DNA of 58,715 nt. Origin: Halobacillus alkaliphilus (GTDB lineage: Bacteria > Bacillota > Bacilli > Bacillales > Halobacillaceae). The translations under genes and the position numbers were made by a program. The notes under the pieces were generated by a model. The model was not told the DNA's origin and did not search any database. It was given only the letters and a program-made list of their open reading frames with translations. The stretch's first letter is position 1, and each line of letters opens with the position of its first letter. The stretch spans positions 1 to 58,715 of the forward strand of contig NZ_FOOG01000024.1 in NCBI RefSeq assembly GCF_900113125.1. The letters are read 5' to 3'. Positions 50,796-58,414 of this stretch are shown one piece after another.

Positions 50796-52511
50796 TTGAA
50801 TCGACTAGACACAAGGCTGTCTGGCGGATTGAGGATTGAACTCAACCATGCCCTAAAGGACGTGTCCCGATTGAAGCTGTTCCGTAAGCTGCCTGGGTAT
50901 ATGAACATATGGTCTCTGTTTAGCTTGATCATTGTCATACTCATCTTGCTTCCAAACCTAACTATTCTAATTAACTTTTTTACTCAAGAAGCCGATAACT
51001 GGGCTCACATTCAGGAGTTTATTCTTCCAGACCTGCTTAAAAATACAAGTTTGCTAATCATATTTACAGGAATCCTCACAATTTTAATTGGAACGAGCTT
51101 AGCCTGGCTGGTCTCAGCTTATGATTTTCCTATGAAAAAATTCTTTAAATGGGGGCTTATTCTTCCTTTAGCTATCCCGCCATATATCGCAGGATACACG
51201 TACAATGGCATTCTAAATTATACGGGAGTCATCCAGTCAACTATTCGAAATCAATTAGGATGGGAAGTCAATCAATCCTACTTTGATATATTAACTCTTC
51301 CAGGAGCCGTTTTTATTTTTACCCTCTTTCTGTTTCCCTATGTTTACACTATCACAAGAGGTTTTTTAATGAATCAATCTGCTTCTCTAGTTGAGAATGC
51401 CCGGCTGCTCGGGAGGAGTCCCTGGGAAATTTTTTTCCGTGTTGTGCTTCCGATCTCACGAAGTGCAATTGTTGGAGGCGTAAGTCTTGTGCTTTTGGAA
51501 GTACTGAATGATTACGGTGTTGTGCAATACTTTGGAATTCCTACTTTCAGTACAGCGATTTTCCAGACGTGGTTTGGAATGAACGACTTGAACTCAGCTA
51601 TTAAACTATCTGCTACTCTCATGTTTATTGTGTTTGGTATCCTAATTCTCGAAAAAGTGCTAAGAGGCCGTAAAAAATACAGCTATTCTCAAGCTAAAGT
51701 GAGGCCGCTGACTCCAATAAAGCTTAAAGGAGCTAAAGCATGGTCTGCTTTCAGTTATAGTCTGATCATATTTTTACTTGGGTTTTTGATTCCGTTTATT
51801 CAGTTAGTCGATTGGATGTTCTTAACATTTGATAAAATTGCATCCCCTCAGTTTATGCAGCTCATTTGGAACTCGCTCCTCGTTTCCTTTACAGGGGCAA
51901 CTGCCATAATTATATTTGCTGTGATCATTGCGAACTTTTCACGAATGCACCAGAGTATCCTTTCTAAGTCAGCCGCACGAGTTACCATACTAGGTTACTC
52001 AATCCCAGGTGCAGTCATCGCAGTTGGAATAAGCACCGTTTTCATCCAGATTGATAACTTGTTGTTTAATTTCTATGAATCCATTGGTATGGAATCTACC
52101 CTATTCTTAAGTACCAGCTTGTTCATGTTGGTTTCCGCCTATGTAATTCGCTTTCTTGCCATTGGATATAACTCGATGGAGTCTGGCTTTGATAAAATCG
52201 GCAACAAATTTACGGAAGCTTCCCGTATGCTCGGAATGAATTTAACCAAAACCTTCTTTAAAGTAGACCTTCGTATGGTTAAAGGTCCACTAATCAGCGG
52301 ATTTATTCTTGCTTTTATTGAAATATTAAAAGAACTCCCTTTAACTCTGATTTTAAGACCCTTTAACTTTGATACCTTATCTACTAAGGCCTTTCAATAC
52401 GCCAGCGATGAACAAATCCATGAAGCTTCGCTCGCCTCTATTATAATCGTTCTTATTAGCGGGATTGCTATCTATATTTTCCATCAAGTATTAGAAAAGG
52501 AGCCAAATTGA
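50796..52511 (+). CDS. Ferric-iron ABC transporter permease (FbpB/FutB type)
   Basis: 571 aa with two fused BPD-type permease halves, each about six membrane segments. EAA-type loops are seen in ENARLLGRSPWEIFFRVVLPISRSAIVGG and EASRMLGMNLTKTFFKVDLRMVKGPLISG, where the ATPase docks. The start is a TTG (50796) with AGGTG 7 nt upstream. The gene is followed after one nucleotide by the ATPase gene. With the binding protein and ATPase it forms a complete Fe3+ importer. Confidence 0.92.
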   Translation: MNRLDTRLSGGLRIELNHALKDVSRLKLFRKLPGYMNIWSLFSLIIVILILLPNLTILINFFTQEADNWAHIQEFILPDLLKNTSLLIIFTGILTILIGTSLAWLVSAYDFPMKKFFKWGLILPLAIPPYIAGYTYNGILNYTGVIQSTIRNQLGWEVNQSYFDILTLPGAVFIFTLFLFPYVYTITRGFLMNQSASLVENARLLGRSPWEIFFRVVLPISRSAIVGGVSLVLLEVLNDYGVVQYFGIPTFSTAIFQTWFGMNDLNSAIKLSATLMFIVFGILILEKVLRGRKKYSYSQAKVRPLTPIKLKGAKAWSAFSYSLIIFLLGFLIPFIQLVDWMFLTFDKIASPQFMQLIWNSLLVSFTGATAIIIFAVIIANFSRMHQSILSKSAARVTILGYSIPGAVIAVGISTVFIQIDNLLFNFYESIGMESTLFLSTSLFMLVSAYVIRFLAIGYNSMESGFDKIGNKFTEASRMLGMNLTKTFFKVDLRMVKGPLISGFILAFIEILKELPLTLILRPFNFDTLSTKAFQYASDEQIHEASLASIIIVLISGIAIYIFHQVLEKEPN

Positions 52512-52512
52512 T

Positions 52513-53232
52513 ATGTTTATCCAAATCGAAGACCTTTGCTTTAGCTATGGAAATTCAAAAAATAATACCATACAAAATTTCAATTTAACAATTGAACAAG
52601 GTGAAATAATCTCGATTCTTGGAGAGAGCGGCAGCGGTAAAAGTACAATACTGCGATTACTTTGCGGACTGGAAACCCCAAGCTGCGGAAAAATTGAAAT
52701 CAATAATCAAGTGATGACCGATGATCGCCGTTTTATATTACCTGAAAAGCGCGGTATTGGTATGGTATTTCAGGACTATGCTCTCTTCCCTCATATGAAT
52801 GTGAGCGAAAATATTCAGTTTGGACTGAAAGGTTTTGGGCGGAAAGCTAAGAAAAAACGAGTTCAGGAGGTTCTCGAGCTCGTTAATATGGAAAGCTACG
52901 CCAAGCGGTATCCGCATGAATTAAGCGGTGGTCAGCAGCAGCGAATTGCTCTGGCGCGAGCACTTGCTCCTAAACCTTCTTTACTGCTTCTGGATGAACC
53001 TTTCAGCAACTTGGACGCGGATCTACAAATTAAGATCCGCAATGAATTGAAAGAAATTATTAAGAAGACAGGGATCACTTCCATTTTTGTAACCCATGAT
53101 CGTGAAGATTCAAGAGCTATAGCAGATCGTATTATAACGATGAGAGATGGAGCAGCCCACGACTGGAACTCCATTTGTACATCACGTTACGATCAAAAAG
53201 CCAATCAGAAAGAGTTCGTCAATATTACCTAG
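52513..53232 (+). CDS. Ferric-iron ABC transporter ATP-binding protein (FbpC type)
   Basis: 239 aa ATPase with Walker A LGESGSGKST, Q-loop VFQDYALFPHMN, signature ELSGGQQQRIALARAL, Walker B LLLLDEPFSNLD and H-loop FVTHDRED. AGGAG lies upstream of ATG 52513. It lacks the C-terminal regulatory TOBE domain of longer FbpC proteins. The tail after MRDG is unusual: residues AAHDWNSICT do not fit the expected (I/M)EQxGTP, which appears instead in the +1 frame, while the following SRYDQKANQKEFV again resembles the family. Two compensating indels may have scrambled about 12 residues. The ATPase core is intact, so it is probably functional. Confidence 0.9.
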   Translation: MFIQIEDLCFSYGNSKNNTIQNFNLTIEQGEIISILGESGSGKSTILRLLCGLETPSCGKIEINNQVMTDDRRFILPEKRGIGMVFQDYALFPHMNVSENIQFGLKGFGRKAKKKRVQEVLELVNMESYAKRYPHELSGGQQQRIALARALAPKPSLLLLDEPFSNLDADLQIKIRNELKEIIKKTGITSIFVTHDREDSRAIADRIITMRDGAAHDWNSICTSRYDQKANQKEFVNIT

Positions 53233-53244
53233 ACCCTTCCATAC

Positions 53245-53279
53245 AAAAACGCTGCCGTTCAACACGGCAGCGTTTTTTT
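53245..53279. terminator. Terminator after the iron transporter operon
   Basis: AAAACGCTGCCG pairs with CGGCAGCGTTTT around a 7-nt loop and is followed by seven T residues; A-rich sequence on the other side lets it also serve the convergent thioesterase gene. Confidence 0.93.
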
Positions 53280-53281
53280 AC

Positions 53282-53803
53282 TTATCTATTTCTTTTCCAA
53301 GGCAATTTAGTACCGAATTTCTCCGCAAGTTCTTTCGATTCTTTCCGTCTTTCTTTACGGTATTCATGACGTCTCTTCGCTCCGTCATGCAGCCACTGTT
53401 CTTCTTCTGTTTCGGGATAGACACCTGGTACTGTGGAAGGCTGGTTGTTGTCGTCTATCGCAACCATCGATAGAAAGGCTGTGGTACAAACTTTACGGTC
53501 ACCTGAAAGTAAATTCTCTGTTGTCGCTTTGACAAACACTTCCATGGAGGTGTTATGAGTGTAAGTAACAAAAGCCTCTACACAGATCGTGTCCCCTTCT
53601 TGAACCGGCTGGAGAAAGTCAACAGAATCTGTTGAAGCTGTTACGACCGGCTTTCTGCAGTGTCGCACCGCAGCGATAGCAGCTACATCATCAATGTAGG
53701 CCATCAGCCTGCCTCCAAATAAAGTTCCGTGACTATTCGTGTCAGGAGGAAGTACATGCGAGCTTTTAACAGTAAGTGAATCAATACATGGTTTTGCGTC
53801 CAT
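53282..53803 (-). CDS. Hotdog-fold acyl-CoA thioesterase (YkhA type)
   Basis: 173 aa. The hotdog domain has the family segment NSHGTLFGGRLMAYIDDVAAIAAVRHC, with the catalytic Asp in the IDDVA helix, and DFLQPVQEGDTICVEAFVTYTHNTSMEVFVKATTENL. The C-terminal 25 residues are very basic (RRHEYRKERRKESKELAEKFG), as in Bacillus YkhA. It hydrolyses acyl-CoA thioesters; chain length is not predictable. Monocistronic. Confidence 0.93.
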   Translation of the reverse strand: MDAKPCIDSLTVKSSHVLPPDTNSHGTLFGGRLMAYIDDVAAIAAVRHCRKPVVTASTDSVDFLQPVQEGDTICVEAFVTYTHNTSMEVFVKATTENLLSGDRKVCTTAFLSMVAIDDNNQPSTVPGVYPETEEEQWLHDGAKRRHEYRKERRKESKELAEKFGTKLPWKRNR

Positions 53804-53868
53804 TAGTTTCGTCTCCTTTTTTTATATGGAATCGTTCTCTGATGATAGTATACCATGAACGTCTAAAA

Positions 53869-55200
53869 TCAATCGGCAGGCGGCAAGTGGATTTCGAATA
53901 AGGCCCCCGGCCGCTCCGGGTTGTTTGCGGCTCTTATTTTCCCACCGCTTCGTTCAATAATGGCTCTCGATATAGCCAGACCCAATCCTGTTTCCCCTTC
54001 TTTTCCCTTAATGAAACGTTCAAATAATTGGGGCAGGAGTTCTTCAGGAATCCCTTCTCCATCATCACTTACGTGGACTCGAAGACCTTTCTCGTCTATG
54101 AACGAGTGTATTTGAATTTGACTTTGAGCATGGCGAATAGCATTACTTAAGATATTTATAAAGGCTTGCAGTACTCTCTCCTGATCTACCTTAGAGTAAA
54201 ATAAATCATTGGTCTCTACCTCAATTTCCACGCCTTTTTCCTGAGCTAACGGCAAGAGCCTATCCTTTGCCTGATGCACTAGTTCGATAATCTCGGTGCG
54301 CTCAGGATGATATACATCCTCACTGCTGTCCAATTTGGCGAGCAGAATCATTTCATTTACTATTTTTTTCAACCGATCCGTCTCACTGACTATCACATTC
54401 AACCCTTTTTCGGCGGCTTCTCCCTCGAACACACCATCACGGATCCCTTCCGCATAGCCTTGAATAGACATCAGCGGTGTTTTCAGTTCATGAGAAGCAT
54501 TTTGAAAGAATTGCTTCTGAGAGTGTATATAGCGGGCCAGTTCTTCTGCCATGTGACGAACACTTTGTTCTACTTCTTTAATTTCACCAGTTGCTTCTAC
54601 AGAGCGCACATCCTTAAATTGCCGTTTCTCAATTTTTTTGACTTCTTGTTTTAACTTCGTTAGCGGTGTCACCAGTCTCCGAGTCAGGAAGTAGCTGACT
54701 ACAATAGCAAGAACCAGTCCAATTAAGAAAACGACAACCATACGAAAAGCGAATACTGACTGCACGGCCTGCAAATCATTGAGCGGTGTCGCCATCACTA
54801 GTACTTCATCACTTTCTACTGATAACGGAAAGTCATAGACAACGTACTTTTCTCCCCCGCTGTCCCAAACTTCCTGGTTCTTCAATTCACTTTCGTATTC
54901 GGCCATCCAGGTTTGTGCTATTTGAGGCGGCATCGTTCGAAATAATATAGTATTTTCCCTACGGTTGAATAATAGGATAGGATAATTTCGATCCTGAAGA
55001 AGCTGAGAAACTTGCGGACTCCTGGAAGCATCTTCTTCGTTAATAATATCAATTAACAGTTCTGCTCTCGCTTTTAGCTGTCTTTGTTCATCCTGAATCA
55101 GCATGTCCATTAGAAGAGAGTAGATGAAAAAAGCGGTAATTGACATGATGATGATAATTAAAGCAGTAAATGCTGCATTCAATTGATAAAGGAGTTTCAT
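53869..55200 (-). CDS. cssS: Sensor histidine kinase, CssS-like
   Basis: 443 aa. Two membrane segments (residues ~10-32 and ~155-178) frame an extracytoplasmic sensor of about 120 residues. A HAMP region follows, then the phosphorylated His in FFQNASHELKTPLMSIQGYAEGI, N-box NILSNAIRHAQ, G1 HVSDDGEGIPEE and G2 GETGLGLAISRAIIERSGG. The gene overlaps the regulator gene by 4 nt. Divergent from these two genes is htrB; the same arrangement is known for B. subtilis cssRS-htrB, which senses misfolded secreted proteins. The Css identity rests mostly on this context. Confidence 0.85.
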   Translation of the reverse strand: MKLLYQLNAAFTALIIIIMSITAFFIYSLLMDMLIQDEQRQLKARAELLIDIINEEDASRSPQVSQLLQDRNYPILLFNRRENTILFRTMPPQIAQTWMAEYESELKNQEVWDSGGEKYVVYDFPLSVESDEVLVMATPLNDLQAVQSVFAFRMVVVFLIGLVLAIVVSYFLTRRLVTPLTKLKQEVKKIEKRQFKDVRSVEATGEIKEVEQSVRHMAEELARYIHSQKQFFQNASHELKTPLMSIQGYAEGIRDGVFEGEAAEKGLNVIVSETDRLKKIVNEMILLAKLDSSEDVYHPERTEIIELVHQAKDRLLPLAQEKGVEIEVETNDLFYSKVDQERVLQAFINILSNAIRHAQSQIQIHSFIDEKGLRVHVSDDGEGIPEELLPQLFERFIKGKEGETGLGLAISRAIIERSGGKIRAANNPERPGALFEIHLPPAD

Positions 55201-55889
55201 GAGGACTGCCCTTTATCCCGTAGCCGATAGCCATATCCCCATACCGTTTCGAGGGGAAGCTGCTTCATCTTTTTACGTAATCGTTTTACAAGGTCATCAA
55301 CAGCTCTGTCACTGCCAAAGTAGTCTTCTCCCCATACCCTGACTAGTAATTCCTCACGAGAAAAAGCCCGATTTTCTTGAGAAGCCAGTATCTTGAGCAT
55401 TTCAAATTCCTTGGTTGTTACCTCTACTTCTTCGCTCTGAAAGTAAGCTCTCCTCTCGTCTTCATTTAGAAGGAGCTCTCCACTTTCAATTCTCCCTTCA
55501 TTCGAATGGGACTCCGGCTGCATCACTTCCCAACGTTTCAAGTGACGCTTCACTCTTGCCACAAGCTCCCTAGGACTGAAAGGCTTAGTCAAATAATCAT
55601 CTCCGCCAAGTTCTAATCCAAGGATTTTATCTACCTCTTCATCCTTAGCTGAAATAATAATAATCGGGACCTGGGAGCTCTCTCTTACTTTTTTACAGAA
55701 TTCATAGCCATCCATCCCAGGAAGCATAATGTCCAGAACCCATAGATCAGGCGATTTACTTTCAAATATTTCCCACGCTTGCTCTGCTGTCTCAACTGCT
55801 GTTACTTTCAGGCCCTCTTTTTTTAAATATCCTTCTACTATATCTCTTATATTCGGATCATCTTCTACCAATCCAACGAATTGATTCAC
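55197..55889 (-). CDS. cssR: OmpR-family response regulator, CssR-like
   Basis: 230 aa from GTG 55889 (MNQFVGLVEDDPNIRDIV): AGGAGG is 9 nt upstream, whereas a GTG three codons earlier abuts that site. The receiver domain has the acidic pocket VEDD, the phospho-Asp in LWVLDIMLPGMDG and the Lys in LTKPFSPREL. The DNA-binding winged helix ends AVDDLVKRLRKKMKQLPLETVWGYGYRL. It is the first gene of cssR-cssS and is divergent from htrB, with candidate binding repeats in between. Confidence 0.87.
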   Translation of the reverse strand: MNQFVGLVEDDPNIRDIVEGYLKKEGLKVTAVETAEQAWEIFESKSPDLWVLDIMLPGMDGYEFCKKVRESSQVPIIIISAKDEEVDKILGLELGGDDYLTKPFSPRELVARVKRHLKRWEVMQPESHSNEGRIESGELLLNEDERRAYFQSEEVEVTTKEFEMLKILASQENRAFSREELLVRVWGEDYFGSDRAVDDLVKRLRKKMKQLPLETVWGYGYRLRDKGQSS

Positions 55890-55952
55890 TCGGACCACCC
55901 TCCTAAAGTTCAGGTTTTCTCTATCATCTCATATTTTTATACTCTCCTCTCG

Positions 55953-55980
55953 TTTTACACACTTTTTCCACATTTTCTCC
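55953..55980 (+). promoter_or_regulatory. Candidate CssR operator (tandem TTTTnCAC-like repeats)
   Basis: Three related octamers follow each other: TTTTACAC (55953), TTTTCCAC (55964) and TTTTCTCC (55973), about one helical turn apart. B. subtilis htrA and htrB promoters carry tandem TTTT(C)ACA-type octamers bound by CssR (recalled, not checked). They lie between the divergent cssR and htrB genes. Confidence 0.5.
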
Positions 55981-56082
55981 AAAATCATTCCGTATATGAG
56001 TCGTAGAATAAGAATTGTACAAAGAAACGCAGCACGAATTAGTCAGCAGTACTTATTCCTTTAAGGGAGGTTATTGCATAAA

Positions 56083-57234
56083 ATGATGGACGAAGAACAA
56101 AAAAAACAAGCCAAGCGTAGTTATAAACGTACAGGATTAGCATTTGGTGTATTAGGAGCTATTATAGCTGTTTTCATAGTAACCACAGTTTTTCAATGGA
56201 AAGGCGTTTCAATAAACGTTAATACAGACAAGCCTACTGCCCAAGCTGATGAATTGAACCTGGGTGAGTCTCAAAGCGCTACTACCCAGGCAATCAACGA
56301 GGCATCTGAAGCAGTAGTTGGTGTCAGCAACATGAAGGAAACACCTCAAGGAACTCAAAAAGCCGGCACAGGGTCTGGGGTCATTTACAAAAAAGATGGT
56401 GATCAAGCTTATGTCGTAACTAACCACCACGTGGTAGAACAGGCTAACAGTCTGGAAGTTGTCATAAGCGGCGGTAAAAAGGTAGAAGCCGAACTCAAAG
56501 GCAGTGACCCATTAACAGACCTAGCCGTTTTACAAATAGATAGCGAACATGTCAAAAAGGTTGCCGACTTAGCTAAAGCAGAAGACGTAGAGGTCGGACA
56601 AACAGCCATAGCCATAGGTAACCCACTTGGCATGGAATTCGCAGGTTCCGCAACGAAAGGTATTGTCAGTGGTCTCGAGAGAAATATCCCTGTAGATCTT
56701 AATGGAGACCAACAGCCCGACTGGCAAACCGAAGTTATTCAAACGGACGCAGCGATTAACCCGGGGAACAGCGGTGGTGCTCTCGTTAACCTGCAAGGTG
56801 AAGTCATAGGTATCAATTCTATGAAAATCGCTAAAGAAGAAGTCGAAGGTATTGGCTTCTCTATCCCGATGAACGTAGCTAAACCAGTCATTAAAGATCT
56901 AGAGACAAATGGTGAAGTAAAACGCCCTTACATGGGTGTATCTCTTCAAGATCTAAGCCAAGTTCCCGGATCTATTCTGCAGAGAGATCTAAACCTGCCT
57001 GCTGATGTATCTAAAGGCGTTATTGTCCAGGCAGTTGCTGAGAACTCTCCTGCTCAGAAAGCAAACCTAAGTCAATACGATGTAATTACTGAAATTGATG
57101 GCAATAAGATTGATTCCCTTATGGATCTGCGTCAATTCCTTTATAACGATGTAAAAGATGGCGAAACTGTTGAGCTAACAGTTTACCGAGACGGAGAACC
57201 TATGAAAGTAGAACTTAAACTTTCTTCCCAATAA
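56083..57234 (+). CDS. htrB: Membrane-anchored HtrA-type serine protease
   Basis: 383 aa from ATG 56083; a TTG three codons earlier is too close to GGGAGG. A cytosolic start of about 17 residues, one membrane segment (GLAFGVLGAIIAVFIVTTVF), an acidic linker, then the trypsin-like domain: His in VTNHHVVEQ, Asp in DPLTDLAVLQID, Ser in INPGNSGGALVN. A single PDZ domain occupies about residues 280-380 (RPYMGVSLQDLSQV ... GVIVQAVAENSPAQKANLSQYDVITEIDG). It degrades or refolds misfolded proteins at the outer membrane face. Divergent cssRS suggests heat and secretion-stress induction; htrA is the other possible name. Confidence 0.93.
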   Translation: MMDEEQKKQAKRSYKRTGLAFGVLGAIIAVFIVTTVFQWKGVSINVNTDKPTAQADELNLGESQSATTQAINEASEAVVGVSNMKETPQGTQKAGTGSGVIYKKDGDQAYVVTNHHVVEQANSLEVVISGGKKVEAELKGSDPLTDLAVLQIDSEHVKKVADLAKAEDVEVGQTAIAIGNPLGMEFAGSATKGIVSGLERNIPVDLNGDQQPDWQTEVIQTDAAINPGNSGGALVNLQGEVIGINSMKIAKEEVEGIGFSIPMNVAKPVIKDLETNGEVKRPYMGVSLQDLSQVPGSILQRDLNLPADVSKGVIVQAVAENSPAQKANLSQYDVITEIDGNKIDSLMDLRQFLYNDVKDGETVELTVYRDGEPMKVELKLSSQ

Positions 57235-57246
57235 GATAATAATTCC

Positions 57247-57313
57247 GGTGGGAGACAATTGAAGGAAGTGGACTTAGCCCGGCACTTCTGAGGTAGTTGT
57301 CGTTCTTACCACC
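57247..57313 (+). ncRNA. Candidate structured RNA element in the htrB 3' region
   Basis: Three nested stems can form: GGTGG (57247-57251) with CCACC (57309-57313), GACAA (57254-57258) with TTGTC (57297-57301), and GAAGTG (57265-57270) with CACTTC (57283-57288). It lies between the htrB stop and the terminator at 57359 and has no coding frame. It could be a 3'-UTR RNA or a separate small RNA. I do not recognise a known family. Confidence 0.35.
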
Positions 57314-57358
57314 AGGCATGCTAACTATTTTCAAAAACCATAAAAACCTCTCTCTTGT

Positions 57359-57397
57359 AAGGGTATCCATCGATCGCTCGTGGATACCCTTTTTTTA
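57359..57397 (+). terminator. Intrinsic terminator of htrB or a downstream small RNA
   Basis: AAGGGTATCCA pairs with TGGATACCCTT around an 11-nt loop, followed by a T run. Confidence 0.9.
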
Positions 57398-57410
57398 TTG
57401 TTCTGATAAC

Positions 57411-57443
57411 AAAAAAACCACTAGCCTACGGGGCAGCGGTTTA
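57411..57443 (-). terminator. Intrinsic terminator after the GyrI-like gene
   Basis: On the minus strand AACCGCTGCC pairs imperfectly with GGCTAGTGGTT and is followed by seven T residues. Confidence 0.75.
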
Positions 57444-57462
57444 TATGTCTTCATACTTCTTC

Positions 57463-58158
57463 TTATTTTCTCACTCGAATTCGCACTTCACTCATTAGCT
57501 CATCTTCATTAGCAGTTATGAATGCATCCACAAGCTGACGGATAAGAAAGGGACCTTCAGGATAATACCCTCTCTTTTTCACATACTCTAATAATTCTTC
57601 ATATAAAGAGGTTTTAATACTATTTCTAGTATAAACAGCTGCATACATTCCTTCTTTTAGTAGTATTGTTCGGTCAGTGTTGACTTGCGATTCTTCCGCA
57701 ATGATGCTGTATATCCCATCATATTCTGGAGGACCCTCATCTTCCAGGCTTTCCAAGGACCTTATCAATCCAATACTCCCTGCCATTGAAGGAGAAAGTC
57801 CAGCTTCATATACTCTATTTTGAATGATAGTGTTCAAATCATCGTTGGTCTGAATTTTACCTTCATTTTGTATGAGGTTTGTTTCAGAAAAATATTGAAT
57901 CCTTGGCTGGTTTATATAATTAGTACGTGCTGCTTGCTTTAAGGTTTGAATTTTTCTATGCAGCTCTTCATTTCTGCTTGATAGTTCATTGATTTTGTCA
58001 CGATTCACCTGTTTCTGTCTTTTTAACCCATTTATATAATCGTCTAATGTACGTGTCCTACCTGACGCGGGCATCGCCTCATGTTCTTCGTTTGAAGAAA
58101 AGGGTTTAATAGGAATGTTATAGAATTCTGAATTATGATCTATGCTGTGTTTCTCCAC
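57463..58158 (-). CDS. Coiled coil plus GyrI-like effector-binding domain protein (MerR-derived, HTH missing)
   Basis: 231 aa from a GTG start with AAAGGGGGTG upstream. Residues ~45-85 form a helix rich in charge (RTLDDYINGLKRQKQVNRDKINELSSRNEELHRKIQTLKQ), like the dimerisation helix of BltR/BmrR-type MerR regulators. Residues ~95-231 resemble their ligand-binding domain: RIQYFSETNLI, YDGIYSIIAEE, LLKEGMYAAVYTRNS, LLEYVKKRGYYPEGPFLIRQLVDAF and SEVRIRV. The winged-helix DNA-binding domain that should precede the helix is absent; only ~44 unrelated residues are there. It may bind a small molecule or modulate another regulator. The gene is intact and monocistronic. Confidence 0.65.
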   Translation of the reverse strand: MEKHSIDHNSEFYNIPIKPFSSNEEHEAMPASGRTRTLDDYINGLKRQKQVNRDKINELSSRNEELHRKIQTLKQAARTNYINQPRIQYFSETNLIQNEGKIQTNDDLNTIIQNRVYEAGLSPSMAGSIGLIRSLESLEDEGPPEYDGIYSIIAEESQVNTDRTILLKEGMYAAVYTRNSIKTSLYEELLEYVKKRGYYPEGPFLIRQLVDAFITANEDELMSEVRIRVRK

Positions 58159-58334
58159 AATTCCACCCCCTTTATGTTACTATTCTCACTCTCTACTATA
58201 TCCATAAACTAGTACAATTTATACGGAAGCCAAGTAAAAAACACTAAACATTTACCATTACTACACGTCACTAACTTAGACTATTATTCCTCGAATATAA
58301 GAACGGTTATACCTCAATATTGATTGTTACAAAA

Positions 58335-58414
58335 AAGCTCCCGTTACTAGAAGACTCGATTTCGAGACTTTTGTGGAAATTAGGTCCTCCGGGGGACGAT
58401 TTCGCTTTCCGTGG
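58335..58414. repeat. Dispersed intergenic repeat, copy E, interrupted by a group II intron
   Basis: The first 33 nt are the exact reverse complement of 294-326. The remainder (GGTCCTCCGGGGGACGAT, then TCGCTTTCCGTGG) matches the left half of copy C. The match to C stops abruptly at about 58414, where intron sequence begins. Confidence 0.75.

Noticed and set aside
53147-53473. 108-codon frame overlapping the end of the iron ATPase gene
   Set aside because: It runs through the terminator and into the convergent thioesterase gene. Only its first residues are of interest, as evidence of a frame change in the ATPase tail.
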